Assembly: GCF_008831285.2 (NCBI RefSeq)
Contig: NC_045147.1
Span: 2,630,001 to 2,694,000, forward strand
Direction: 5' to 3'
Source of the DNA: Nymphaea colorata
Taxonomy: Eukaryota > Streptophyta > Magnoliopsida > Nymphaeales > Nymphaeaceae
DNA: 64,000 nucleotides
Of the stretch, positions 24,601 to 36,659 are shown piece after piece. Numbering within the stretch: position 1 is the first letter of the stretch; each line of letters starts with the position of its first letter. The notes beneath the pieces are model-generated. The model had not been told where the DNA came from, ran no database searches, and saw only the letters and a list, made by a program, of their open reading frames with translations. Position numbers and translations under genes: made by a program.

Positions 24601-27600
24601 CTTTTTTGAAGTTATTCTTCAGTTGACAATTGACATGAAGTATGATTAAATAAAATGTATGGATTGAAAGGTTGAACTTGGCTTCATGTGTTTTTGAGAA
24701 ATGACATATAGTACAGTAAATCCAAATCTGACGGAATTGTGCAAGAAAAAGATGTTTTTACATGATTTTTGTTTCACACTCTTGACAAAAGCAATAAAAA
24801 AGGAGATCCTTATGGTAAATCACTTGGATATGTATATTGCTTTCCTTTCGGTTTTATCGGCATCACCATATAATCAATATCACCATGACAACAACACTTT
24901 GATGTTTAAAACTTTAAACTTTGCCAACAATAAGAAGCTGATTTTATCAATATAGTTTGAATCTTTCATTCGCACAAAGTTTGGTTCTTGTTATACTCTC
25001 AATGTCTTAATGGTACACAGTTCTTATTCTAAGTATTTGAAAAGAATTCCTGAACCATCTCATGTAATATTGTAAAGTTCTTCTAAATATCTTAGCATTG
25101 TCATAGTTTCTTTTTTGAGTGTCTCACGACTTTGATCAAACAAGCCTATCACACCTAAGCATTACTCCGTTCTTATTTGGAGAAATTTGAAGGTCAAATT
25201 CAAGAAAATTGGAAGATGGAAAAATGTAAAAAATTAAAATGAAGCTGAAATTTAGGAAATGAATAACAGGGAATCAAAAAGCAACATCTATCCTGACAAG
25301 GGTAAGGGTTCATCTCAGCAATATAGCCAGAAATTGTTTGTCATCATCATTCCTTCTGAGATGCTTTAAAACCTCTCAACAAGGATGCTCATTTTTGTTC
25401 TAGACACATATGAAAGTTCACTTTGTTCATTGTACAAATATACAAGATTTGCTGCCTGTTCATAATTTGTGCTGTGCAGCTGTTTGTTGTTAATTTCTAT
25501 ATTAATAGGATTCATCTCTTGTTTAGACATTTTGGATGGACAGCCAAGCTAGGTTGGAGGGGAAGATAGAAAATTCATCAGAGATTGAGTCAGTGCCAAT
25601 GTATGATCGTGGATTCACGAAGGGGTCATCTTCAGGAGAGGGCTTAGCAAGCCTAGAAAGGTAGTTGTTCAGTTCTATTGCTTGCTATTGCTAAATGGAA
25701 GACATACTTTTCTTTACCCTTATAATTAGTGCTGGAGACCCGAAATGCACAATAAGCACAACTGACCCTTTTGGGTTTTTGGCGCCTAGCAAGAAATTGA
25801 AACAGGACGTGTATACATACACAGAGACATTGCCACTTGTATGTCATCATGATGGTTTTAGCTTAATTTTTTTTTGAGGGATTGCATTGTCAGTAAATGC
25901 TGCACAAAACGTCATATTATCTTTTTTCCCATTTGGAATAAACCGTGAAGAAATATCTGTTCATGTTCTTGTATTGCTTGCAGATGTACGGAATCACCAG
26001 AGCACGATTCTCGTTGCTTCAATTGTGGCTCATATAACCATTCTTTGAAGGAGTGCCCAAAGCCTCGAGACAATGTTGCCGTGAATAATGCTCGGAAGAA
26101 ACATAATTCCAAAAGGAAGACACCTTTAGGACCTCGCTTACCAACTCGTTATTACCAAAATTCTCCCGGTGGAAAGTTTGATGGCATAAAACCAGGTGTT
26201 CTTGGCTCTGAGACAAGGCAATGCTTGGGTATTGGGGTAATACAGAACCTTCTTTGTGCACATGTGTCTTATGCATTCGAGCATTCATTCTGTCTTCACA
26301 TGCTTCTCTGTATAGTATGCACTAATTTATGGTTTGCCATTGGCATGAAATAAGATTGTTTTGACATTTTTCCAGCTATTCAATAGTTTCAAACATAGTT
26401 ACAAATGTCTGCAATATTTCAAAATATCACTATATTATTGCAAACATTTTGAAAAATTTATGGAAATATTTTGAAAATATTGCCAATTTCAATTGCTACT
26501 GAAAATAACATGGTTATGAAGATATCTTCACAAGATTTTATGAAAAACATTCTTAGATATATTTTAGACGTTATTTAATATTTTAATAATTTTTTTTACA
26601 GTTTTGCTAATGTTTTTGAAGAAAATTTGTACAAAGTTCATGCTTTGATAATACTTATTACCTTACATATGTTTTTTAATCAACCATGCAATGGAAAGTG
26701 GAAACTACTTTATGGTTTCAATTTTTGACAACGTGTCTGCAGTGAATACTGACACCCAAATAGTTTCCCGTCAAAAAAGAAAAAAAAAGCACCCCAAATA
26801 CAATGTTTCCAGTAAATTTCATCCTCTGGACAAAGTTGTGTTGCAGATTTTTGACATGCACACAAAAATATGATCCCAACACAGTGTTACTGTCTAGGAA
26901 GCCACATCCTGAACAACTAAATAGTGATGGAACTACCAACATGATGAACCATAAAACCCTATAAGCACCAGATCTTTTACACAGTTAATTGGTTTGTCAG
27001 ATATTGCATTAATCTTCAAAACCAGTCACAGATATAGCTCTCAGGGTCTTATCGTGTGAAGTCTTTTGGTACTAATTGGGAGGTCTGCTTCAACAGGAAA
27101 ATCTGAGACATTCTTTTTAGCGTACTTGTATGTATATGTATGTGAAATGCAAGGGGGAAAGAGACCTATATTATTAGAAGCATTAGGTAGAGGCTAAGCA
27201 ATGAGTAGGGCCTAGAGCTTTGGCGTGCCTAGGTTGGACTAGGTGCTTGAAGTGTTACAGAAAGGAAAAAGATAGAAACTAATAAAATACAACTGAACAT
27301 CTAAGCAACGCTACGTGCATTATGCAGTTCCCTCCAAGAAAGGGAAACTAATAAAATGCTATGCTAATTGTTAAGAACTTAAAATAGCCATGAAAGTGAA
27401 ACATTTTACAATGCAAAACCAATAACTATCATTTATATCAATAAAACAATAAAAAAACACAATTATACATACACATTCAACTTTTTGTAACATGATAATA
27501 AACATGATTAACAGTTTGGAAGATCAAGTTTAATGAAGTTGAATAATTAAAGTTCAGAAATTATATGGGATACAAGAGAGCTTATAAGTGAATATCTGTG

Positions 27601-28023
27601 CTTTTTAATGTTATAGGGCATGCAACATCTTACCCTTTTTTAAATTCCAACTGCTAAATCTCAAATTCTAATTTCTAAGACTAGAATTCTAAAACAAAAC
27701 CTAGAGTCAATAATTTAAATAGAAAAAGGAGGGATAATAAATCCCCTGTAATTAGTTGTATTATGTTAACATTGTTTGTAAGTACTAAGAAGATAATTCT
27801 TATATATGAAAAGTAGAGTGGAAAACCTAAAATAACATGCAAAACATTCAAAGTATATTAGTATGTAAATTGCAATCTTGATTATAATTATATGTGGGCA
27901 TACACGCACAGACACATTGATGCATATTTACATTCAACACCAAAAAAGTGAAAAAAATGACACAAAGCAGAGGGAAAAACCAAAAGAAAGCATGACCTTG
28001 ACTAGGAACACCAATTTATATAC

Positions 28024-28071
<48 letters not shown>

Positions 28072-30240
28072 GCATTCTCGCTCTCAAACACGCTTGTCAC
28101 AAACAGATGAAGATATATATATATATATATATATAAGTTCCCACTTTTCTTCCATCTGATCACAATAGTGAATCAAGTATGGAGCTTGGACGCAGAAGTA
28201 TAGGTTGCCAAAGAAAGAGGCCTAAGCTAATGTATGTATAGCATCCTATACAATGTTTTTAGTGTTTTCTAGTCGTAGGTTGCCTAGAAACAGCTCGGTT
28301 AGGCGACTAGTTGAGCCTGAAGGCCTAGGTGAGGCTTTGACAACTTAGAGGGAGAGAGGAGAAAGAGAGGGAGAGAGGAGAAAGAGACTGTAGGTGATTG
28401 TGTTGGTACTTTCTGGCAGCTGTCCTTTTGATAATTTAGCATGGACTAGAGAGGAACAGTGGGTCACTGGATTGTTTTTTATAGAGCGTGTGTGACGCCT
28501 ACCATTTTATGCTCCTTTGTGGAGTTTTGGTTATTTGACTTGGACAGGAAGAATGATTGATGATCTTCATGTCCTTTCTAGCGTTGCTTACTGCTGTTAT
28601 TTTTGTTTCTTGATTCTCTTATTGTGCAGGAATTTGATCCTCCTCCTTGGCTTAACAGAATGAGGGAAATTGGCTACCCACCAGGGTATCTAGGTAATCT
28701 TTGCTTTGTTTTGTAAACACACACCTTTCAATTGTTCAACATTGTTTTTTCATTTGCCAAGTGGGCTGCATAAAATGGATATCTGTCACTTTACAAAAAT
28801 AAACACCTTGAATGGTTCAAATTGTTATTTCATTTGTCGAGTGGGTGCATGAAATGGATACTTGTCTTTTTGTTCTTAGTGTTCAAATTTACTTTAGGAC
28901 CAATCTATCCATCTAACTCAACCAGTGGATATGATACTTGTTACTCTAGGATTGAATTAGCACAGATGTTCAACCTGCCTCCACCTGTGAAAATCGATAG
29001 TGCTGATGGGAAAGCCAAGGGTTTCAATGGGAATAACCTTTAAGAACCTGCCTTGGACAAATGCAAGTTAAAATGAGAAAAGTTTAAATGTTGTAACTAC
29101 TTGATTTGTAATGGTGGGAAGGTTACATTGCATTATCAGTTAATGTTTTGATGGTATTTGCATCACAAATCCAAACCCAAAGAAAAAAAAAAGAAAAAAT
29201 GAACCTCCAAGCCACTGGCTGGCCTCTGGTTGGTAAAATTTTATGTGGTTCCCACTGCCATCGGTGGTGCACGCCGAGCTTTTGACCTGAAGGGATGTCT
29301 CTTGCAGGTTTTGAACTGCCATTGTTTCATCAACTTGGTGACATTCAACAAGTTGCTCCTCCCAGATAGTTATGTTCTTTGCTCTCTCTGAGTTGTCCAG
29401 CCGTACATTTTATGATAGAGCATTTTTTAGTTTGAATTTTCAAAGCAATTTTATGTTGTAAATTGTTTTTGGATTCTTTTATAGGTTATTCTGTGTGCAA
29501 CATACTTGGTTATTATTGCAGGTACAGAAGATGGAGCTGAACCGTCGGGAATCACCATATATACGGATGAAAAGAGTGAGGAAGCATGTGAAGATGGAGA
29601 AATTTTGGAAACTGATAATTCGTTTTCACAGGAGGGTAAGAAAATGATGGTTGATTTCCCTGGAATAAATGCACCTATTCCTGAGAATGCTGATTCTAGA
29701 TGTTGGGCGGCTTCCCCAAAGCAAACACATGGCCCAGCTTCAGGCAGAGACTGGTCCAATCCAAGGTCAAGTCACTCTGAAGGTAGGCAGTTCTTTGATC
29801 GTAGGAGCACCGAGGGTTATACAGATGATGCTCCACCAGGAACCAGTGGGCATTATTCGTCGCACATGCAAAGTCCTGGTGTTTTCAGCCCCAGTTATGG
29901 CGGTGAATCTGAAAGTTCAAGGCTTCACAATTCAATACCTAGGAGCCCAAGTTTAACAAGATCATACTCCGAAAGGAGAAGGAGCTCTCTGGCGTATGAT
30001 AACTCACACAGCAGAAATCATGGCTCATATAATGATCCAAGTCACAGTCCTCATGTCCCATCTTACTACACCCATGGCACTCCGTCATACTCTTCTCCAA
30101 GGAGTTCCAGCTGGCAGTCTCCCCGGAGCCCAGCAAGGTCAGATCCTTGGGGCCTAGATGATCGACATAGACAGAGAGGGACACATGATTCTTCTCGCTG
30201 GAAAGACCATTATGATTACCAACACCATCATAGAAGATGA
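21648..30240 (+). CDS. CCHC zinc-knuckle and PSP-domain protein, ZCCHC8-like
   Basis: I place eight exons: 21648-21894, 22166-22238, 22412-22487, 24464-24547, 25527-25660, 25984-26236, 28630-28693, 29522-30240. Phase is continuous and gives 549 aa. The start is the first ATG of a frame that opens with an acidic Glu-rich region. A CX2CX4HX4C zinc knuckle lies at about residues 216-229 (CFNCGSYNHSLKEC). The PSP domain follows at about 260-310 (TRYYQNSPGGKFDG, then DPPPWLNRMREIGYPPGYL). The C-terminal half is Ser/Pro/Arg-rich with many SP, RS and YS pairs and ends HHHRR. Plant ZCCHC8A/B proteins belong to the nuclear NEXT complex with the helicase HEN2, which delivers transcripts to the exosome; that role is inferred from family membership. 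Introns 3 and 6 are enlarged by repeats, and a possible extra exon in intron 5 would break the frame. Confidence 0.9.
22825..24294. mobile_element. PIF/Harbinger-like non-autonomous element in PSP-gene intron 3
   Basis: The left end reads GAGGTCGTTTGAT and the right end is its exact complement, ATCAAACGACCTC, so 13-bp perfect inverted repeats bound 1,470 bp. Both sides are flanked by TGA, a 3-bp target duplication like those of PIF/Harbinger elements, which usually prefer TWA. Subterminal strings of the type ACAGGACA/TGTCCTGTC occur near both ends. No transposase is visible. The interior is less AT-rich than the host intron and carries an exon-like frame. Superfamily assignment is an inference from end sequence and duplication length. 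Confidence 0.7.
23246..23476 (+). pseudogene. Captured exon-like frame inside the intronic element
   Basis: From an ATG the plus strand reads MAAAAVGGSFPLISPTSSC and onward for 76 codons, interrupted by one TGA at about codon 34, with coherent-looking residues before and after it (NDELPADSIGSGDSPRG follows the stop). Its base composition is GC-richer than the flanking intron, as expected for a piece of a host gene's first exon picked up by a transposon. I do not recognise the parent gene. It could also be chance openness. Confidence 0.35.
28034..28134. repeat. (CA)n and (TA)n microsatellites in PSP-gene intron 6
   Basis: A CA run of about 36 bases (28034-28069) is followed, after about 40 bases, by a TA run (28113-28134). 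Both lie in the 2.4-kb intron 6. Confidence 0.9.
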
Positions 30241-30519
30241 ATCAGGCGTTAGACTCCTACATGCATGACAGCCATATATTCAATCTTCCTATCATTTTAT
30301 TTCTATTGATTCTCATGTCGGTAACTAGATACCTGAATGGGTTCTCTTTGTACTCGACCGTCTGAAGCTTCACTTGATCAGACACGAGATTACTGTCATT
30401 GAGGGAAAGAGAAAGAAGTTGGTCCTACCAATTGTTGGTTCAGTGAGCCAATTTGTTAGATGATATTCAGGCTTCTTTTCCAAGTGCCTGTATTTTGCCT
30501 GTACTTTTAGGTGTTGTCT

Positions 30520-30642
30520 ATTCACCTCTAGCTTGTGTGTGCTATCTTCCAAAGAGCGAAATTCACCTCTAGCTTGTGTGTGATATCTTCCAAAGAGCGA
30601 AATTCACCTCTAGCTTGTGTGTGATATCTTCCAAAGAGCGAA
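30520..30642. repeat. Three tandem copies of a 41-bp unit in the PSP-gene 3' region
   Basis: The unit begins ATTCACCTCTAGCTTGTGTG and ends CAAAGAGCGAA. Copies lie at 30520-30560, 30561-30601 and 30602-30642 and are nearly identical: copy 1 has GTGCTATC where the others have GTGATATC. The array starts 280 bp after the stop codon and so probably lies in the 3' untranslated region. Confidence 0.92.
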
Positions 30643-31247
30643 GTTACTCCAATTTTGGCTGAGAAATGAGTCCCGTTAAGGAAAAAGGTGTTTTCATCTG
30701 GTTGGATTACTGTTATTTGCTTTCTGGGGCCTCAGGCCAGTTTTCCGAAATGTTATGGCCAGTTTTTTCCTTCTATGATCCGCTGAAAGGGTGACTTGTT
30801 TTGGAGGCCAAGGCTGGAGCCTGATTAAAGTTTTGAGCACCACAAATCCTGAAGAACCTAAAGCATCATCGTGGCTCAAGGTTGTTCCACCAGGAATGTC
30901 TCTCCATTCTTGTGGTTTTGCAGCAAAATATTTTGGGTGACTTGAAAACGTTAAGCTGACGCGCCAGTGCAGTGGGAGTCCTTGTGTGGACTACATAAAT
31001 TGTTGCACAGGTTGTCCGAAAGCAGAACGAGAACAGTTCAGGCGTTTGTTCGGCACCATCTCTTGTTTAACTTGCTGCAGGAGCATCCCAGGCTTCTTTT
31101 ACTGTAGAACCTTATTCGAGGGCTGATCTTTTCTCGTTTTAATCTGAATGGAAGCCCCTGAGTTCTGACTTTCTTGTCAATATGTGAGACATTTTTTGCT
31201 GAAAATGGCTTTATCATCTGTTGGAAATGTGAAATTTGTTACCTTTA
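30643..31247. other. Downstream flank of the PSP gene, no gene seen
   Basis: No frame with family similarity. Transcript end not determined. Confidence 0.45.
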
Positions 31248-33426
31248 GAGGGCATTTGGATTTGAATAACATGCTGTCCCAAGGACACAATGTCCTTAGA
31301 AAAATGTAACATCACCAAACACCGAACAGAAAACATGGAGGACGCATAGTTCTCCTGTCCTTGAAGAACGCATTTTTACGTTCTTATGTGAAATGGTCAC
31401 CCCCACGGAACACGAGGCGTTCGATTTTGTCGAAACTGCTCTCGCTCAAAACCCTCACACTGAAAAGTGAAAACCCTTGTCATCTCTCTCGCCATTTCAA
31501 TTTCCTACGCACTCGCCGTCTCACTCTCTTGCTGTGCAGGTAATCCTCTCTCTCTCTCTCTTTCTGTCTTTGTTGCTGGTGATCGGCTGACTCTGCTTTC
31601 CCTCTCTCTTTCGCCATGACACAAACTTGTAGCCCGCTTCGTGGAGATGCTTGAGTTGCCACAGGAAACATTGGCCATGAGATGCCTGTTACATTCTTGT
31701 CATTGCCAAAGCTACTAGCTCTCTTCGAATCGTCTCCGAGATTTAGGGATGCGCTTCGATTCATGCACAGCTTATCACCGGTGGCCTCCACGAAAACCCA
31801 ATCGCCCTTTGGAAGATCATCTTCTTTTTTGCTCACGCGAGTTCCCGCGACATCGACCATGCGCTTCTTCTCTTCTCCCAAATCGAGAAGCCAGGAATCT
31901 TCTTCTGGAACACCCTCATCAGGGTTTATTCTAGGACACCTGCTCATCGAAATGCACTCTTCCTTTATAAACAGATGCTTCATTCTTTTACGTCACGGAA
32001 CAACTATACATTCCCCTTCTTGGTCAATTCATGTGCAAGGTGCGGGACGCCAGAATCCGGTATGCAGGTTCATTCTCATATTATAAAGAACGGGTTCGAT
32101 ACAGATTTGTTTGTTGTGAATGCTATGATGCATATGTACTCAGTATTTGGTGATATGGATTCTGCACGCGAACTGTTTGATAGGAGGCCTACGAGAGATG
32201 TAGTCTCATTGAACACCATGGTCACTGGATGTTCTCGTGGAAATGATCCTGTAGATGGATTGTTTGTATTCGGAAATGATTATTTTAGGCGTCAAGCCTG
32301 ATGAATATACTAACGCTATGGTAGGTCTGCTATCTGCCTGTGCAAAAGCGGGAGACGCACGCAAAGGAAAGCAGATTCATCTTTTCATCTGCAAAAGCTG
32401 GGAAATTGATATGAATTTAATCTTAGAAAGTGCACTGATTGATATGTACGCAAAGTTGGGCTGATGGATACCGCAAGTAAGCTGTTCGGCAGAATGAGGA
32501 AGAAAAGCCCGGTGTCGTGGAGCTCTATGGCGTCTGGATATGCCAAAATCGGGGAGATTGAAAATGCAAAACTTCTGTTTGGTAACATGCCTGAAGCAGA
32601 TCCAGTAACGTGCACAGCCATAATCAGTGGCTATTCTCAAGGATATCTTGCATACAGAGGAATCGTTATCATTTTCAAGTCATGAATTGCACTGAAGAAT
32701 ATGAAAGTTTTCTTTTTAATCGTATAACCATCATCATACACATTTGGTTGTTTTTGGAAGCTTGTATCTAAATATTTTGGTATGGTTTGTATCTAACAAA
32801 TTGAAAGCTTATTCTTCAATCATGTTTTTTGTTGTTTATATTTAGATGATGTTTTCTTTTATAAGATATGGATTTTATGTCATTTATAGGGGAGAGAGAG
32901 AGAGAGAACAAGAATGAGAAAAGACAGAAAATATTATGTTGATTAGTATATTTTAGGTTGCTCGTAGTTGTAGAGATAGAAAGAGAGAGAGAGTACTTTT
33001 TGTTAGCTTAGATGTTGTTTTTACATATTTCATTGTTTTATATTATATGTCGATTTTTAAGTCTCTCATGTATAGAGAGAGAAAAAGAAAGAGAGTGAAT
33101 ATTTCTATTATTTTGTATTCTTAATATGTTTTTTTGAAATATTTTCTTTTGTCATATGCAATTATTTTTATTAGTTATACATTTTTCATTTGTTTTATCA
33201 TGTATTATATATAAATAGATAGACAGAAAAGTGCAAAACATGTGTTGAACTTTTTCGTCTAATTATTTAAACAAACGGCAGAAAGACAAGTTGAAAAATT
33301 TGTCCTTATAAACAAACACTGGACAAAATTACAACTTTTCTACATGAACAAAAACTCTTTATTCTTAAACACTTGTTCTAAGGATAAGTGTCTTAAGAAC
33401 AGTTGTCCTTGCAACCAAACAATACC
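31248..33426. mobile_element. Pack-type PIF/Harbinger-like element carrying a PPR fragment
   Basis: The left end reads GAGGGCATTTGGATTTG and, viewed inward, the right end reads GGTATTGTTTGGTTGC. Both share the G...TTTGG pattern of PIF/Harbinger termini. The element is flanked on both sides by TTA (31245-31247 and 33427-33429), the classical target duplication of that superfamily. Subterminal AAGGACA/TGTCCTTAG-like strings recur in inverted orientation near both ends. Inside the 2,179 bp is a PPR gene fragment (31690-32684), followed by AT-rich filler with GA runs. No transposase is seen. The inverted repeats are imperfect, so this is a strong but not certain call. Confidence 0.65.
31690..32684 (+). 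pseudogene. PPR-protein gene fragment with three frameshifts
   Basis: The plus strand encodes PLS-type pentatricopeptide repeats of the organelle RNA-editing/processing family. It starts with a SLPKLLALFE-like leader. Repeats follow with hallmark strings such as VHSHIIKNGFDTDLFVVNAM, MYSVFGDMDSARELFD and SGYAKIGEIENAKLLFGNMP. The frame breaks near 31752 (a base is missing between LeuArg and IleHisAla), near 32262 and near 32464. It stops after about five repeats, with no E or DYW domain, so it is a truncated and dead copy. It lies within the inverted-repeat element at 31248-33426 and was probably captured from an intact gene elsewhere in the genome. Confidence 0.85.
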
Positions 33427-33429
33427 TTA

Positions 33430-35390
33430 GGGACAGCAGAAAACACTGTCCATGAATGGGCCTCAAAGGTCAGTCAGATTTATAGAACATTAGAACTATA
33501 AAACACTAAAACTAGTGTTCTGTTTTGAGGCAGATTATCTCATATGGTTCCTTTACTGCCCAATGACTCCTTAATGTTGTCCTTCAAGTTGAAAGGTGGC
33601 TCTTTACTTCATTAAAACCGGTTAACCTTGATGAGCTGCAGAATATATGCATTGAAAGAGTAGTAAGGACTTCATAGAGCTATGGAAGTGGTTTTAGAGC
33701 TGCCAATTCAAAAGATTCTTGTCCCAAAAATTCTTTCCTTTTTTAAGTAACAAATAAAAAGTAACATCGGAAATTTTGGGACCCACAGTTTTTGAGCTGA
33801 CAACTTCAGGACTGTGCATTTCACGACATTCTGCTATTCAGGTTTGCTGGCTACGTTTTTCTTGTGTATAGTATTTTCTTGAAAGTCTTGCAAATGCAAA
33901 AAATGAAAACGTAAAAAAATGGTGAAAATTTGATTTCTTGTACTTGAAAAAATTGTGAGCTGTTCTGTAAGTTGGTTTCTGCGTCTCTCCCGCTTTCTCT
34001 CCCACTCTTTACCACTCATGTTAGTTCACAAGATGATCAACTTATTCTTACCGATTGCTGATCATTCAATGAAGAATTTTAAATCTCCCAACATAGAGCA
34101 TATAACATTGGCCACTAGAACCTCGCCGTTGGATACAACATTTCTCTGTTGTGACAACTACTACTTGGGATTTTTAAACTTACTGTTATGGATAAAGATT
34201 GTTTGATGGATTTTCCGGCACCGCCGCAGGAAATCAAGAGCAACCAAAGAAAAGGTTGGCCGCCGGGATTGGGAGGCTGGATTGTTCTGTGGGAGAGTTG
34301 TTTCTGTTTGATCAAATTTTCCTTCCTTGGTTGAGCTTCCCATTGACTTGAGGTCAAATATATAGAAGGCTGCAGTTTCGTTTCATGGAGTGGGTCCAAT
34401 CGGTTGGCTAACTGTTTTCAAGGTGGGCTGCCATTGGAATCCCATTTTTCTGCAACTTGGTACGTATTCGGCCAGAAAAATCTAGCTAATTTGCATGCTT
34501 GGACACAAAAATCGTCCATCTCTTTTTTTCCATCTTGGTTGGTAGGGCTGCTTACCTTCCTCCTCTTCGGGTTTTCTTGAGCTGGGGACTCTAATGGCCC
34601 CAAAACCAGCAACTGTACTTGTGTTCTATGCCTGAATCGGCAGCAGCAGCAGCAGTTTGCAAATATTTCAGATTCAGATCAGCAGTGCAAAAAACTCAAA
34701 TTCAGATGGAATTAGAGAAAAGAAAAGACAGAAATCATTAGTGCTTCCAGCTGTGAAGCAGGCATTTTTTAAAAATTCAGAGACTAGGCCTGGAGGCACT
34801 TTGAGGCAAGAACTGTCTCAAATTGTTTATGATGTATAAGTAGTTGCTGAAAAGTTTAAAAAATGAAAACAGATAGATTTCGCTTGTAGGATAGTTTAAT
34901 GCAAGAAATCACACATGCAGCATAAGAATTTAGCCATTGTTGAGTATGTTGGTGCTCTGTGACAAGTTACGGAGATTGAAGACGTATCAGCTAAACAACA
35001 ATCTTTGGTGACTTATTAACCTACAGAAAATTTTTGATTTACCACTTTTCGTTATCTTGCAAAATCATTTTAAACTTCTGTAATTGTGGAAAATTCCAAA
35101 CTTAGATACCTGCAGAGATGAGTTTTCTTTTTTTTGGAAAATGTTCTAATTTTTCATCTGAAATGTCATTTTAGTGAGCCCATTGCGATTGATGTTATTC
35201 TTACGCTATTGATTCTTCATTTCGTGAACGACTTCAATTTCGAGCCAGAAATATTAAAAGCCAATGATGAATTATCATAGACTTTCTAATACGTTCGTAG
35301 AGCCTTAAGATATATGTAAAGCTCATGCACCCTTAAAGATTGTCGAACCACTTGGATGTCAATAAGATATCCAGCCAACCATTCCAAAAA
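33430..35390. other. Intergenic stretch, no supported gene
   Basis: AT-rich DNA with opposing frames of up to 94 codons near 33955-34612, none with a family motif. A short CAG-type run lies near 34639-34653. Confidence 0.45.
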
Positions 35391-35735
35391 TTAGGTATTG
35401 GAAAGAAATTTAATGTCTGTTTAAAATATCAAATAGATTCAAACAACATCCGATCAGATTTAGATCAGATTCAGATATACATAAATATCCAATCAGATTC
35501 AGATCAGATTTAGTTTTAAATAAATATCTTATATCGAATACTCTTACAATTTGAAAATTGGTCGGATTCAGTTTCAAATTTAGATATGGATATGAATATA
35601 AAAATAAGATTCAAATTACCAAATTGGATTTTAGATTTGGATTTGAATTTATATATTATATATTAGAATCCAAATTGGAATATGAGTACTTGCACATATG
35701 AAAAAGCAGATATAGTTAACAGTATACCTAATTGG
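35391..35735. mobile_element. Decayed AT-rich miniature element (GATCAGATTTAGATCAGATT family)
   Basis: Repeated words such as CAGATTTAGATCAGATTCAG and GATATGGATATGAATA match the family also seen near 3053, 40190, 50790 and 51583. Ends are unclear. Non-coding. Confidence 0.4.
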
Positions 35736-35881
35736 AATTGGATAGTTTGACATCATATGAAATCAGGAGGAGGCAGAAAGACCCAAACTAATGAAGTCTA
35801 AAAAATGGAATTGGATCATTTGACATCATATGAAACCAGGAGGAGGCAGAAAGACCCAAACTAATGAAGTCTAAAAAATGG
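35736..35881. repeat. Tandem duplication of a 73-bp unit
   Basis: The unit starts AATTGGAT(A/C) and continues TTTGACATCATATGAAA. Copies at 35736-35808 and 35809-35881 differ at only a few positions. The array lies about 0.5-0.7 kb upstream of the TATA box of the MIZ1-like gene. Confidence 0.9.
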
Positions 35882-36410
35882 CCCTCTAAGGACATGGTAC
35901 CAACATGGTACCAACCCCTACATGAACTCAGTCCCCAACATCATGCTTCTACCCTCATTTGGGAATCCAAACAACCAAGTCGAAAACCGGAAACAAGGCT
36001 CGCGTTTACTCCATTGAAATAGCTGCATTTTGCGATATCTATACTTTTAGTTCGCGTTCACGCTCTGCAAGACTGCAACGCCAGAGAAAGGAGAGGAGAA
36101 CCATACTTCATCGATAGATAGAAACATTCCGCAGCAGTCGAACATTTGCAACTTACTAGCTGCGGATCTGCAGTGTTCTCCATGCCATAGAAGCAAATCT
36201 CGTAAGAAGGTTGCCGTTAGTATGCAATGAAATAATTAAATTATCCCAATATGGTCGCTTAATTGAGGAATCCTTAGCCATTCCTTGTATTGGTCTCACG
36301 CAGTCTTATTTTAAGGGGAAAAGGAGTCGAATTCCTACTGCAATTCTTTGGTTTCAATGGTTTTCCACCAAACACATAAAAACGGGGGGTATTTCGAGCG
36401 TGGACGGGGG

Positions 36411-36419
36411 ATATAAAAG
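36411..36419 (+). promoter_or_regulatory. Putative TATA box of the MIZ1-like gene
   Basis: ATATAAAAG directly follows a G-run, 240 bases before the MIZ1-like start codon. With the usual spacing, transcription would begin near 36445-36450 and give a leader of about 210 bases containing the GA microsatellite. Confidence 0.55.
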
Positions 36420-36605
36420 CGCAACTCGTCTTCCTCGAACTTAACGAAGCAACCTGCTTGCCCACAAAGCCTAAGGTTTCAGCATCTGCTTGTACTTCCA
36501 GACTTCTTTGAGACGCCTTTGAAATCCAAAGTTGGAAGCAAAGCCGGAGGCTCAAGCACCAAAAATGGTCTGTGTCTTTTGTTCTTCTGCTTCTGCTGCT
36601 TCTGC

Positions 36606-36607
<2 letters not shown>

Positions 36608-36648
<41 letters not shown>
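36608..36648. repeat. (AG)n microsatellite in the MIZ1-like leader
   Basis: A perfect AG run of about 41 bases ends 11 bases before the start codon. GA/CT runs at this position are common in plant 5' leaders and are targets of BBR/BPC GAGA-binding proteins, so it may be regulatory. It also makes a longer in-frame upstream extension that I reject as coding. Confidence 0.9.
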
Positions 36649-36652
<4 letters not shown>

Positions 36653-36659
36653 TACTACC

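Noticed and set aside
25730-25838. Additional coding exon in the ZCCHC8-like gene
   Set aside because: Including it shifts the frame of the zinc-knuckle exon and causes early termination, while skipping it gives a continuous protein.
36519-36659. 47-codon N-terminal extension of the MIZ1-like protein
   Set aside because: It consists of Cys/Phe-rich leader sequence and a translated GA microsatellite (ERERER); the next ATG has a better context and family-like N-terminus.
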